Source: CAVZCK01 sp963773735 (GTDB taxonomy: Bacteria; Pseudomonadota; Alphaproteobacteria; Rhizobiales; Rhodomicrobiaceae). From it: DNA of 64,000 nucleotides. Within the stretch, counting starts at the first letter, position 1. Every line of letters begins with the position of its first letter. Shown in pieces: positions 44,823-55,334 of the stretch. The translations under genes were made by a program, and so were the position numbers. The stretch covers positions 744,001-808,000 of the forward strand of contig CAVZCK010000021.1 in the NCBI GenBank assembly GCA_963773735.1. The letters are read 5' to 3'. The notes beneath the pieces were generated by a model. The model searched no databases and had not been told where the DNA came from. It was given only the letters and a program-made list of their open reading frames with translations.

Positions 44823-45089
44823 ATGAAAGGCGTATTCTGGCTGGTGATCGTGCTTGCCGTCATTCTCGCGGGCTTTGCCGGCTATTTCGCCGCGAAATAC
44901 GGCACCGCCGATCCCTGCCGCGCCATCGCCCGAACGGTGCAGAAGGACTGCCCGCGTTTTTTCAGCGCCCAGTCCTGCGACGATCTGAAGACCATGAACG
45001 AAGATCGGCTCACGCAGATCATCAGACAGCGAAAGGGCTACTTTCGCTGTCTCCTGGATCTGTCGGCGAATAAGCCCGCCGCGCAGTAA
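44823..45089 (+). CDS. Small membrane protein with periplasmic-type tail
   Basis: An 88-residue protein. One hydrophobic helix (about residues 4-22, VFWLVIVLAVILAGFAGYFA) is followed by a tail with four to five cysteines: DPCRAIARTVQKDCPRFFSA, then SCDDLKTMNEDRL, and YFRCLLDLSANK. The spacing suggests disulfides outside the cytoplasm. No family recognised. It starts about 50 bp after mmsA and is followed by a compound inverted repeat; co-transcription with mmsA is possible. Confidence 0.55.
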   Translation: MKGVFWLVIVLAVILAGFAGYFAAKYGTADPCRAIARTVQKDCPRFFSAQSCDDLKTMNEDRLTQIIRQRKGYFRCLLDLSANKPAAQ

Positions 45090-45111
45090 CAGCTTGTGCA
45101 CCGCGCTCAGC

Positions 45112-45215
45112 GTCGCCCCGGACGAGCGCAGCGAAGATCCGGGGCCCATTCGCTTGTCGGCATCGGCATCAATTGGCGAAGGCCAATAGGCCCCGGCTCT
45201 AATGGCCGGGGCGAC
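45112..45215. repeat. Compound inverted repeat of GTCGCCCCGG type
   Basis: Outer arms GTCGCCCCGG (45112-45121) and CCGGGGCGAC (45206-45215) enclose inner arms CCGGGGCC (from 45139) and GGCCCCGG (45189-45196). Two hairpins or one cruciform-like structure can form, in the gap between convergent genes. The motif recurs at 47521. It looks like a dispersed intergenic palindrome of Hyphomicrobiales genomes. Confidence 0.7.
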
Positions 45216-45252
45216 AAGAGTTTGTTGCTTGCATTTAGCCTATCAACAGCAC

Positions 45253-46048
45253 TCACGTATAGAGCAGCACCAGCACGAACGTCCCCAGCGCGGCCCGATA
45301 ATAGGCGAATGGCGCAAAGCCGACTTTGCTGATGATCGCGAGGAACGGCTTGACCACCAGCAGCGCCGCGATGAACGCCGCGACGAAGCCGACCGCAATC
45401 AGCCCGGCATCGTCAAAACTCATCTCGGCGCGGTTCTTGAACGCGTCATAGGCGAAGGCGGCGGTCATCGTCGGGATCGACAGGAAGAATGAAAATTCCG
45501 CCGCTGTGCGCCGCTCCAGCCCCAGGAGCAGGCCGCCGATGATCGTCGCGCCGGAGCGGGAAACGCCGGGGATGAGCGCGAGACATTGCGCCACGCCGAC
45601 GAGAAAGCCGGTTTTGAGCGGGATAACATCAACCTCACGATAGAGCACGCGCTTCTGCGCTGCTTCCACGATCAGAATGACGATACCGCCGATGATCAAG
45701 GCAACGGCGACCACGGTCGGCGTGAAGAGGACGTCTCTTGATGAAGCCATGCAGCGCCGCCCCAAGCACCATGGCGGGCAGAAAGGCGACCAGGATGAGC
45801 AGGGCAAAACGTCGCGCGGCCGGGCTGGTCGGCAGGCCTATAATCGTGCCGAAGATCTTCTGCCGGTAAAGCACGATAAGAGCCAGAATCGCGCCGAGCT
45901 GGATCATCACCTCAAAAGTCTTGCCCGGAGGACCTTTGAAGCCAAGCAAATCAACAAATAGAATAAGATGACCGGTCGAGGAGACGGGCAGAAATTCGGT
46001 AAGCCCCTCGATGACGCCGAGCAGGGCCGCAATCAAGTAGTTTTCCAT
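45253..46048 (-). CDS. uppP: Undecaprenyl-diphosphatase UppP, one extra base
   Basis: Integral membrane enzyme that recycles the carrier lipid for peptidoglycan synthesis. Diagnostic motifs are intact across two frames: GLTEFLPVSSTGHLILFVD in the first and IPGVSRSGATIIGGLLLGL in the second. Removing one base at 45735-45737 (transcript AAGAGACG to AAGGACG) restores LHGFIKDVLFTPTVVAVAL. Length then is 264 residues, the family norm. It starts at ATG 46048. Function is usually essential or near-essential, another reason to read this as sequence error rather than a pseudogene. Confidence 0.93.
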
Positions 46049-46313
46049 AAATAATTCCCAAGACTTTACGTGCACGCCTTAGCAGGCATTGGCGCCGCGC
46101 GGATGCGGAAGTCAAGGCCCCATCGCGCCTCGTCCCGGTCTTGCACTGGCGAAAATCGCGAGCGGTTATTATTTTTGCACCCGGCCGTGATCCGCAGGCC
46201 GCGTTCATGCTGTGGAAGAGAAGGATGACTGCGATCAGGCGGGGCGCTTCGGCTTGGCGTAGGGCTGCCCAATCAGACCGAGTTCAACCGGACGGGCTGC
46301 GACTTTCCGACGC

Positions 46314-47501
46314 TTGGACCTGATGCGCGCCCATCTTTGTTGTATCAAGCGCACCTTGAGAGACGTCGAAGCCTGCATGGCGAGCGAAAATGCGGTAGGC
46401 TTGTGGACTTCACGGACCATCGGGGGCACAGCCATCAGCAACCACATTCTCAAAAGGCAACGCGGGAGAAGCGGCGGCGGGCTCGGACGCGCCGGCGCAT
46501 TCCTGAAGCGCGTCCTTGGGCGCCATCCTGTGCCGCCAAACGGAGAGCCCGGCAGCTCGCTTGCGGATCTGGATCGCTTTGTTGCACCGAATGAGGGCCG
46601 CTGGATCACCGAGGTCTTCGTCAATTTCGCCGGGATGCGGAGCTATCGGCTTTACATTCCGAGCGCCTATCGCGGCCAGTCGCTGCCGCTGATCGTCATG
46701 CTGCATGGCTGCCGGCAATGGCCCGAGGATTTCGCGGCGGGCACGCAGATGAATTTCGTCGCCGAGAAGAATAGCTGCTTCGTCGCCTATCCCGGCCAGC
46801 CAAAATCGGCGAACGGGCTGCGCTGCTGGAACTGGTTCAACCCGCGCCATCAGCATCGTGGACGCGGTGAGCCCTCGCTGATCGCCGGCCTTACGCGCCG
46901 GATCGTGAACAGCTATGCGATCGATCCGGCCCGCATTTATGTCGCCGGCCTCTCGGCCGGAGGCGCCGCGGCGGCGATCATGGCGGCCACCTATCCCGAT
47001 CTCTACGCGGCGGCCGGTATTCATTCCGGCCTCGCCCGCGGCTCGGCCCGCAATGTGCCCTCCGCCTATGCGGTCATGCGCAATGGGCAGGCCGAAATCG
47101 CCCCGGAAGTCGCCGCGCCGCCAATCTCCCTCATCCGGCAGCGCCCGGTGCCAATGATCGTCTTTCACGGCGACCGCGACGACACGGTCCATCCCCGCAA
47201 CAGCGATCGCGTGCTGGAGCAAGCCTGGCCCGGAGCCGGCAGCCTTTTGCGGCGGAAGCAGACGCGTGGCCGCGTCAAGGGCGGGCATGGCTACAGCCGC
47301 ACATCCTATGCCGATGAGCGCGGGCGATCCGTCCTTGAGCTATGGGAGGTTCATGATTCAGGCCACGCCTGGTCCGGCGGGCATCCGGCCGGCTCGTTCA
47401 CCGACCCGAAGGGGCCCGATGCCTCGCGCGAGATGATGCGATTTTTCCTCGCCCACCGGCTTGAAGGGGCGGTCGTCGCCGAAGACGCCGCCGGCGGATA
47501 A
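46314..47501 (+). CDS. PHB depolymerase family esterase
   Basis: A 395-residue alpha/beta-hydrolase of the type found in polyhydroxybutyrate depolymerases and feruloyl esterases. The oxyanion loop LIVMLHGCRQWPEDFAAGT, the nucleophile box YVAGLSAGGAAAAIM and the acid/histidine ends (HGDRDDTVHPRN, then DSGHAWSGG) are all present. The catalytic serine sits in GLSAGG. The first 60 residues are unstructured and no signal peptide is obvious, so it may be intracellular. An internal start (46377) is an alternative. No PHB synthesis gene is adjacent. Confidence 0.85.
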   Translation: MDLMRAHLCCIKRTLRDVEACMASENAVGLWTSRTIGGTAISNHILKRQRGRSGGGLGRAGAFLKRVLGRHPVPPNGEPGSSLADLDRFVAPNEGRWITEVFVNFAGMRSYRLYIPSAYRGQSLPLIVMLHGCRQWPEDFAAGTQMNFVAEKNSCFVAYPGQPKSANGLRCWNWFNPRHQHRGRGEPSLIAGLTRRIVNSYAIDPARIYVAGLSAGGAAAAIMAATYPDLYAAAGIHSGLARGSARNVPSAYAVMRNGQAEIAPEVAAPPISLIRQRPVPMIVFHGDRDDTVHPRNSDRVLEQAWPGAGSLLRRKQTRGRVKGGHGYSRTSYADERGRSVLELWEVHDSGHAWSGGHPAGSFTDPKGPDASREMMRFFLAHRLEGAVVAEDAAGG

Positions 47502-47520
47502 AGCTGTCCAATATACAGAC

Positions 47521-47548
47521 GTCGCCCCAGCCTTGAGCCGGGGCCCAT
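47521..47548. repeat. Second copy of the GTCGCCCCGG-type repeat
   Basis: GTCGCCCCAG at 47521-47530 and CCGGGGCCCAT at 47538-47548, the same core as the repeat at 45.1 kb, in the gap between the esterase and the convergent DUF3616 gene. Beyond it the same gap holds an imperfect inverted repeat (TGCCTTAGGCAGGCCT, about 47633-47648, against AGGCTTGCTTAAGGCA, about 47668-47683) near the DUF3616 stop that may end transcription. Confidence 0.6.
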
Positions 47549-47677
47549 CGACCTCGCGATACGGCACGAACTCGCAGATAGCTGGATCGGGTCCGGACAA
47601 TGCCTTCGGCATTTCCGGGACGACGACATTGCCTTAGGCAGGCCTTTCCCAAAACCCTCTGTTGGAAGAAGGCTTGC

Positions 47678-48778
47678 TTAAGGCAGACGGAGCGTCAATC
47701 CGATCGGGGCGCCATTTTCCGCTCCGTCGAAGAGAACGAGGACGTGGGCCTTGCCGTCCTCGACGCCGAGCACCGCAAGCGCCTCGGCTTTAGCGTTACC
47801 CTCGACGCCCGGAACTGGCTCAAGCTCTCCGATCTCGGCCAATGCGCCGCCGGCGCGCGGCTCCGCGACAAAGATGCGGTAGGGAAGAGGCTGGTCCTGA
47901 GCTGATCCGGCGAGCACCACGAGGCGCCCATCAGGCAGGCTGGCCAGATCGCGAATGCCCATGGTCTGACCCAGCGTCAGCGGGATCACCTCCGCCGCGC
48001 CGGTAGAAGGCTCATCACCCGCCGCAAACAGGCTCGAAAGCTCCGTGCCGACGATGAAAGCCGAGCCGTCGAGGCAAGGCGCACGCAGACCGACGAGCAG
48101 TCGCTTGCCGTCGACCGCCAGCCCTTCGATATTGAGGCCGTTGACCGTCTCGTCGAGGCTCTTGGCGAAATAGGCGCCGACAGGCTCGGCGCGCCGCAAC
48201 ACCTCGGAAAGGCGATAGGTCAGCTCGACGGCGTCACCCCACCGGCGCTCAGGCAAAGCCTTGCCGTTTTCATCGGCCGGGATGCCGTCCGGATTGACTT
48301 TGATGCGCGCGAGAAGAAATGAGGCGAGATTGAACTTGCCGCTTCGCCGCGAGCAGCCATGCGAGCCGACGACATAGAAATAGGGCTCGGCATAGGCGAC
48401 GCCTTCGCCGTCGAACTCGCCATGCTCATCTTCCCCGCCGGGGCATTCAGCCTCCGGTGGAGAGCCGGGAATATCCTCGGGCAGCGTCTTACCCGTCAGC
48501 TTTACGGTGTCGCCAGGAAAGATCGTCCTGTCATTCACGGTCGCAAATTGCGCGCGCCGGCTTTCGTCGTTGATGAACAGGCAGAGGCGGCTGCCATCAG
48601 GCCTTGGCGGCATACAGGCGGCACCGCTCAAATCCGCTGCGACGCCGCCGCCCTTCCCGTCGAACAGACCTTCCACCCGATAGACGATTTGGGGGCTGAG
48701 AGGGGCGGCGCTCATACACGGATCTCCTGCGAACATCGCGGCAAAGGCGGCCGCAGTGGCGGCAACGGCGCGGATCAT
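47678..48778 (-). CDS. DUF3616 secreted protein
   Basis: A 366-residue protein from ATG 48778, with a signal peptide (about residues 1-23). The mature part matches DUF3616: VYRVEGLFDGKGGGVAADLS, CLFINDESRRAQFATVND, FDGEGVAYAEPYFYVVGSHG and GLNIEGLAVDGKRLLVGLR. These look like beta-propeller blades, and the protein may sense or bind an unknown ligand. Function unknown. A start at 48856 adds 26 residues before the signal. It is convergent with the esterase gene. Confidence 0.8.
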   Translation of the reverse strand: MIRAVAATAAAFAAMFAGDPCMSAAPLSPQIVYRVEGLFDGKGGGVAADLSGAACMPPRPDGSRLCLFINDESRRAQFATVNDRTIFPGDTVKLTGKTLPEDIPGSPPEAECPGGEDEHGEFDGEGVAYAEPYFYVVGSHGCSRRSGKFNLASFLLARIKVNPDGIPADENGKALPERRWGDAVELTYRLSEVLRRAEPVGAYFAKSLDETVNGLNIEGLAVDGKRLLVGLRAPCLDGSAFIVGTELSSLFAAGDEPSTGAAEVIPLTLGQTMGIRDLASLPDGRLVVLAGSAQDQPLPYRIFVAEPRAGGALAEIGELEPVPGVEGNAKAEALAVLGVEDGKAHVLVLFDGAENGAPIGLTLRLP

Positions 48779-49088
48779 ATCGTGGAGTATGAGCCGGCGA
48801 GCGGCTTCACGCCAGATCAAACGCCACGCGGCAGGGGCTGTGCGTGACGCGCGCACTGCGTCATCGCCAAAAAAGCAATCGCGGCCCTTGTTCGGTCCTT
48901 TACCGGCGCTACTGTCGCGCCGCGCCGATTTGCGCTAAGCAGGTTTCCCTTGGTTCCCCAACGAAAGACCGCTTAGAATTCTCCGATTTCGCATCATTTT
49001 TACGAAAATCGGAAATCCCACTTTTCGAAATGATGCTTAAGAAGAGAAAGCCCTTGCCGCTCCGGCGCGGGAAATGGAGAGACGCTCG
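48779..49088. promoter_or_regulatory. Divergent intergenic region (DUF3616 / hypothetical)
   Basis: About 310 bp. Around 48980-49030 there are two copies of an AT-rich AAATCGG/CGGAAATC type motif, about 40 bp apart. No gene or terminator seen. It probably carries both promoters. Confidence 0.35.
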
Positions 49089-50336
49089 ATGCCACCGTTC
49101 AAAGCCGCATGTCTTGCCCTGGGGCTCGCAATCGGCGCGCTCCCGCCAGCCCCCGCCTCGGCTGAGCGTAACGGCGGCGTTCACCAGGAGCCGACCGCCG
49201 ACAAAGCCCAAGAGCTTGCCGCTCTCATGTCGCGGGCGCTGGTGCCGGCGCGGCTGCCCGAGATTTACGCCGATCTCCGCCGCTCAGTGCGCGAGGTCTA
49301 TCTGCCGGCCTTGCGGGACACTCTGCGCGGCGACCGGCCGGATCAGCCCCCGCTCGACGCGGATCAAAGAGACTCGCTGGCAAAAGTCGCCGACCTCTTC
49401 GAATACTCGCTGCGTGCAAGCGATGAACTCGAGCCGTTCCTTGCGCAAAACCGCGACGCCATCATCTCCGATATCGCGACGCTGCAGGCGAAATATCTGT
49501 CGCTCGCCGAAATTCACGCGCTCGGCGAATTGCTCGACATGCCCGCGATCCGCAAGATCTTCAACGCCGTCTATGCTGCCTCGCGGCTGTTCACGGGCTA
49601 CAGCTACGAGGACATGCGCAGCTATTACGCGCAATCGGCCTGGCTGGGCGATCTGAAGTCCACCCTCAAGGACAATCCGCTGATGAGCCCGGATACGCCG
49701 CCGCCGTCAGCGGAAAAGCTCGCCAAGGCAACCGCCATCATCACCGACTTCATGCGGGTCTCGCGGCTCGACGAGATGCTTCAGGATATTATCCGCTTCG
49801 CCCGCGACGTTCAGCCAGAGTCCGGCAAGGCCAGCGAGGGCAAAGGCAAGGGACTGGAGGCTCAGAACCAGATCGAATGGCTGGAGTTCTTCTACAATCT
49901 GGAAAAATCCATGATGCTGTCCGCCGGTCCGCCGACGCTCGCCGCGATGTTCACCGACAAGCAGCTCGATCAGCTTCATCTGCTTATCCTTTCGCCGGTC
50001 ATGACCAAGACATTTGGTCTCCTGCAGGAGACCGTGCGCGCCGCGACCTCGCTCACCCGCCAGGACATCCAATCGCTAAAGACTTTTTCGGAGACTGCGG
50101 AGAAAGACGGGCTGTTCAAGAAGCGCACGAAGGAGGAAGAACAGCAGCTCAAGCAGGAGACCGAGGCGCTCGGGCAAATCTGGCGGGACCGCGCCTGGAA
50201 CTATCTGAAGCCCGAGACGCGCGAGGGCCTCAGCCGGGCGGTTGACGCCATCAAGCAAATGCAGGAGGAGCGGTCGAAGCCCGATGACCACGAGGACGAC
50301 GAGGATAACATGCCGCCGGGCGTACAGCGGCTGTAG
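49089..50336 (+). CDS. Secreted helical protein of unknown function
   Basis: A 415-residue exported protein with a signal peptide (about residues 1-25, ending PASAERN). The mature part is helical and carries two similar blocks: ADLFEYSLRASDELEPFLAQ near 100 and MFTDKQLDQLHLLILSPVMT near 290. The pattern recalls DUF2059-like repeats, though I would not insist. The C-terminus is charged (EEERSKPDDHEDDEDN-like). ATG 49089 follows GGAGAG; an in-frame codon at 49074 is possible. No partner gene. It stands alone. Confidence 0.6.
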   Translation: MPPFKAACLALGLAIGALPPAPASAERNGGVHQEPTADKAQELAALMSRALVPARLPEIYADLRRSVREVYLPALRDTLRGDRPDQPPLDADQRDSLAKVADLFEYSLRASDELEPFLAQNRDAIISDIATLQAKYLSLAEIHALGELLDMPAIRKIFNAVYAASRLFTGYSYEDMRSYYAQSAWLGDLKSTLKDNPLMSPDTPPPSAEKLAKATAIITDFMRVSRLDEMLQDIIRFARDVQPESGKASEGKGKGLEAQNQIEWLEFFYNLEKSMMLSAGPPTLAAMFTDKQLDQLHLLILSPVMTKTFGLLQETVRAATSLTRQDIQSLKTFSETAEKDGLFKKRTKEEEQQLKQETEALGQIWRDRAWNYLKPETREGLSRAVDAIKQMQEERSKPDDHEDDEDNMPPGVQRL

Positions 50337-50361
50337 GCGTCTAGGCAATTTTCGTCACGGC

Positions 50362-50727
50362 CTAAAGGCTCAAATACGCCCCAACTGCAATGACGGGCCC
50401 TGCCGCAAAGAATAGCCCTGCGGACGTCCACAGAAAAAAATCGCTGTATCGACACACCATTGGACGAACGGGAGGCCGATATCCATGCGCTTCATATTCG
50501 AGTGAGCACTTGCGACGAAACCAATTGTGCAAGACAGCAGAAATCAATCCGAACTGAAACATCAAAAGGGCGATCAGAATCGCTGTGGATAAGGGCCTCC
50601 ATGCCAGCTTATCAAGCAGATATGGCAAGAATGCTAGAAGTGCGACTGCACCGCCACCATTGATCAACAACAACCCTTTCGCATTTTCAGCGTCAATCTG
50701 AGCTCGGATTTCAAGTCCTTTCGCCAT
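50362..50727 (-). CDS. Small multi-pass membrane protein
   Basis: A 121-residue protein with three predicted helices: about residues 22-39, 45-66 and 96-119. A loop contains FRRKCSLEYEAHGYRPP. The first 20 residues are polar and acidic (IRAQIDAENAKG). No family recognised. GC content is lower than its neighbours, which may mean recent arrival. It is convergent with the secreted helical protein, 25 bp away. Confidence 0.55.
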   Translation of the reverse strand: MAKGLEIRAQIDAENAKGLLLINGGGAVALLAFLPYLLDKLAWRPLSTAILIALLMFQFGLISAVLHNWFRRKCSLEYEAHGYRPPVRPMVCRYSDFFLWTSAGLFFAAGPVIAVGAYLSL

Positions 50728-50798
50728 CTCATCCGTCCGTTATACCGATTAAAGCGAACGCGCCACTGGACCAGAGACGATTAAAGCTTTTTGAAAAT

Positions 50799-52815
<2,017 letters not shown>

Positions 52816-53025
52816 CGGCGGTCCTTCGGCGAGGCAGGCAACGTTGTTGTCAGCTTATTCTTCGTACCCGTTTACCCTTGAGGAAGGCTGAACCGCAATC
52901 CTGCGAATAACTTGGCGCCGATCAGACCATGCGGAACCGTCCGCGGCTTGCCCCACGCGTTTTCTCACAACAGCGCGTCTCCCTGAGCACAGGGATCGAG
53001 GCAGCAATTCCGGCCGCAATCGGCA

Positions 53026-53356
53026 CTAATTCTTCGGCTTCAGCGACATGATGTAAGCCGCAACCGCCTCCAACTCGCGCTTGGTGAGCTGGACTTTCGG
53101 CATGGCCGGATGCGGTGGACTGAGGATGATGGCCTTGATCTTGTCGACGCTCTGCACCCGGTAAGGCGGCGACGGCCATGAAGCTGGGAACGTCGGCGTT
53201 GACCACCCCGCCAGCCTCGCCAGGGCCGACAATATGGCAATTCGAACACAATGCCCGCGCGAGCGTTTCGCCCTGCGCGATATCAGCCGCCTGAGCGCCA
53301 TCGGCGAAGCCCGCCGCGGCAAGCGCACTCATCAGAAACAGCAATCTCATGGTCAT
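53026..53356 (-). CDS. Small c-type cytochrome, one extra base
   Basis: A 109-residue monohaem cytochrome c. It has a signal peptide (about residues 1-23), the haem site CSNCH, and the Met-ligand region HPAMPKVQLTKRELEAVAAY. Haem site and Met ligand lie in different frames, joined by dropping one T (plus-strand AA at 53163-53164), which gives AAYRVQSVDKIKAIILSPP. The start has GGAGGG about 5 bases upstream. It is a likely electron carrier, but its partner is not known. The gene sits between pccA and holC. Confidence 0.85.
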
Positions 53357-53444
53357 CCATTCCCTCCGATTCTCAAGGGTCTCACCCCGTATCAGCTCTT
53401 TTTAATACCCAATCCGCCGCCAACACTTGATCTAGATCCAACGC

Positions 53445-53906
53445 TCACGCCTTTTTCTCCCAACGGCCGCGCTCGTTCTGCTGCCAATAGGTTACGGCGA
53501 AACCCGCGGCCTTGGCGGCCTTCCACTGCTCGCGAGCCCGAACGCGGGCGTCCTCGTCGCGCCCGTCAAAAAGATAAACCACGCGCTCATAGGCGCTCAG
53601 CTTACCGCACTCCGCGCCGTCGACAAGGAAGCGAACCGTCGCGCCATTCGGCGTCTCCTCGGAGAGGGTCAAAAAAACCGGCTGCTGATCGGTAAAGCCG
53701 TCGCGCGCCGTGCCATGAGGCAGAAAGCTTTCCTCGCGATAGGTCCAGAGCAGGCCGTCGAGCGCATCGAGCCGCTCCTGGCTGCCGGCCTGCACCACAG
53801 CGCGCCAGCCGCGATCGAGCGTCTTTTCCAGGAGGCCCGGCAGCACCCGGTCCAAGGGCTGGCGATCGAGCTGATAGAACAAGACTTCGGTCATCTGCTC
53901 GCTCAT
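53445..53906 (-). CDS. holC: DNA polymerase III chi subunit
   Basis: Accessory clamp-loader subunit. The 153-residue protein starts with MTEVLFYQLDRQPLDRVLPG and has GWRAVVQAGSQERLDALDGL, LWTYREESFLPHGTARDGF and VVYLFDGRDEDARVRAREQW, the HolC fold. The ATG overlaps the der stop (ATGA). In many bacteria holC follows pepA; here it follows der, so the neighbourhood differs. Length fits. Confidence 0.92.
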   Translation of the reverse strand: MSEQMTEVLFYQLDRQPLDRVLPGLLEKTLDRGWRAVVQAGSQERLDALDGLLWTYREESFLPHGTARDGFTDQQPVFLTLSEETPNGATVRFLVDGAECGKLSAYERVVYLFDGRDEDARVRAREQWKAAKAAGFAVTYWQQNERGRWEKKA

Positions 53907-55268
53907 GAGCGGCCTTCCGCATAGGGATTTTTCGGCTTGCGCAAATGCAACCGGATCGGCACCGCGCCGAGGCCGAAGGCCTCCCGCAGCGAATTCACCA
54001 GATAGCGCTTGTAGCTTTCCGGCAAGGCTTCAGGTCTTGAGCAGAAGATAATGAATGTCGGCGGGCGGGCATTCGGCTGCGTGATATAGCGCAGCCTGAT
54101 CCGGCGCCCGGCGACCGCAGGAGGCGGATGGCCGTCGACCGCCTCGGCGAACCAGCGATTGAGCGCCGCCGTCGGGACGCGCTTGTTCCAGGCGTCATAG
54201 ACCTCGAAGACAGCCTTTCATCAGCTTGTCCGCGCCGCGCCCGCTGAGCGCGCTCACCGGAACGACCGGAACGCCTTTGAGCTGGGGAAGCTGATAGGCG
54301 ACCGCGTCGCGCAGCTCACGCAGCCGCCGGTCGCGATCCTCGACCAGATCCCATTTGTTGAGGCCGATGACCAGCGCCCTGCCCTCGCGTTCGACGAGCG
54401 CCGCGATCTGCAGATCCTGCTTGTCCAGCGCTCGCTCGACGTCCAGCAGCAGCACGACGACCTCGGCAAAGCGGATGGCGTTGAGGGCATCGCCAACCGC
54501 CAGCTGTTCCGCGCGCTCTGCCACGCGCGATTTGCGCCGCAGCCCGGCCGTATCGAAAAGCGTCAAGCCCCGGCCATCCCAGGTAAAATCCGTCGCGACC
54601 GCATCACGGGTCAGCCCCGGCTCCGGGCCGGTGATCATCCGCTCCTCGCCAAGCAGCGTATTCACCAGCGTCGATTTCCCGGCATTCGGCCGTCCGACGA
54701 TCGCGAGCTTCAAAGGCCGGTCGCGGCTGGCAATCTCAGCAGGCTGGTCCTCGTCTTCGCTCCTCCCGCCGAGCCCGTCCAGCACTTCGTCGATGCGCTC
54801 GTAAAGCTCGCCTATGCCCTTCCCATGTTCGGCGGAGATCGCGACCGGCTCGTCAAGCCCGAGCCTGAACGCCTCGTAATAGCCGGCATTGCTGGCGCGG
54901 CCTTCGCATTTATTGGCAACGAGAATAACGGGCTTGCCGGCGGCGCGCACCTGATCGGCAAATTGCTCGTCGACGGGCGTCAATCCCGCGCGCGCATCGA
55001 TCATGAAGAGGACGAGGTCACTTGAAAGGATCGCATTCCGGCTCTGGTCCCCCATCCGTGCAGAGATCGAGCCTGCAGCCGCGTCCTCAAGCCCGGCCGT
55101 GTCAACGAGACGTACCGTCCGCCGGCCGATCACGGCTTCGGCTTCCCTGCGGTCGCGCGTCAGTCCCGGCATATCGTCGACCAGGGCAAGCCGCTTTCCT
55201 GCAAGGCGATTGAAGAGCGTGGACTTGCCGACATTCGGCCGTCCGGCGATCACGATAAAGCTGGTCAT
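53903..55268 (-). CDS. der: Ribosome-associated GTPase Der (EngA), one extra base
   Basis: Essential GTPase with two G domains that acts in 50S assembly. GD1 has GRPNVGKSTLFNRLAG (residues about 9-24) and DTAGLED; GD2 has GRPNAGKSTLVNTLLG and DTAGLRRKS with NKWDLV. The uncorrected frame stops at 54195 after KLMKGCLRGL. Removing one G (plus-strand CC at 54214-54215) gives KLMKAVFEVYDAWNKRVPTA and carries on through a KH-like domain to 53903, 454 residues, the normal size. It follows bamB by a terminator-like hairpin and overlaps holC. Confidence 0.95.
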
Positions 55269-55280
55269 GGCTGTCGACAG

Positions 55281-55305
55281 TAAAAACGGGCCGGTCGCGG
55301 CCCGT
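55281..55305 (-). terminator. Intrinsic terminator between bamB and der
   Basis: On the transcribed strand ACGGGCC pairs with GGCCCGT (arms 55305-55299 and 55292-55286) over a 6-base loop, followed by TTTTTA. It lies about 13 bp before the der ATG. It either ends bamB transcripts, with partial read-through, or sits in the der leader. Confidence 0.65.
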
Positions 55306-55334
55306 TAATATATAGGCGCTCCGCGTGAAGCGGG

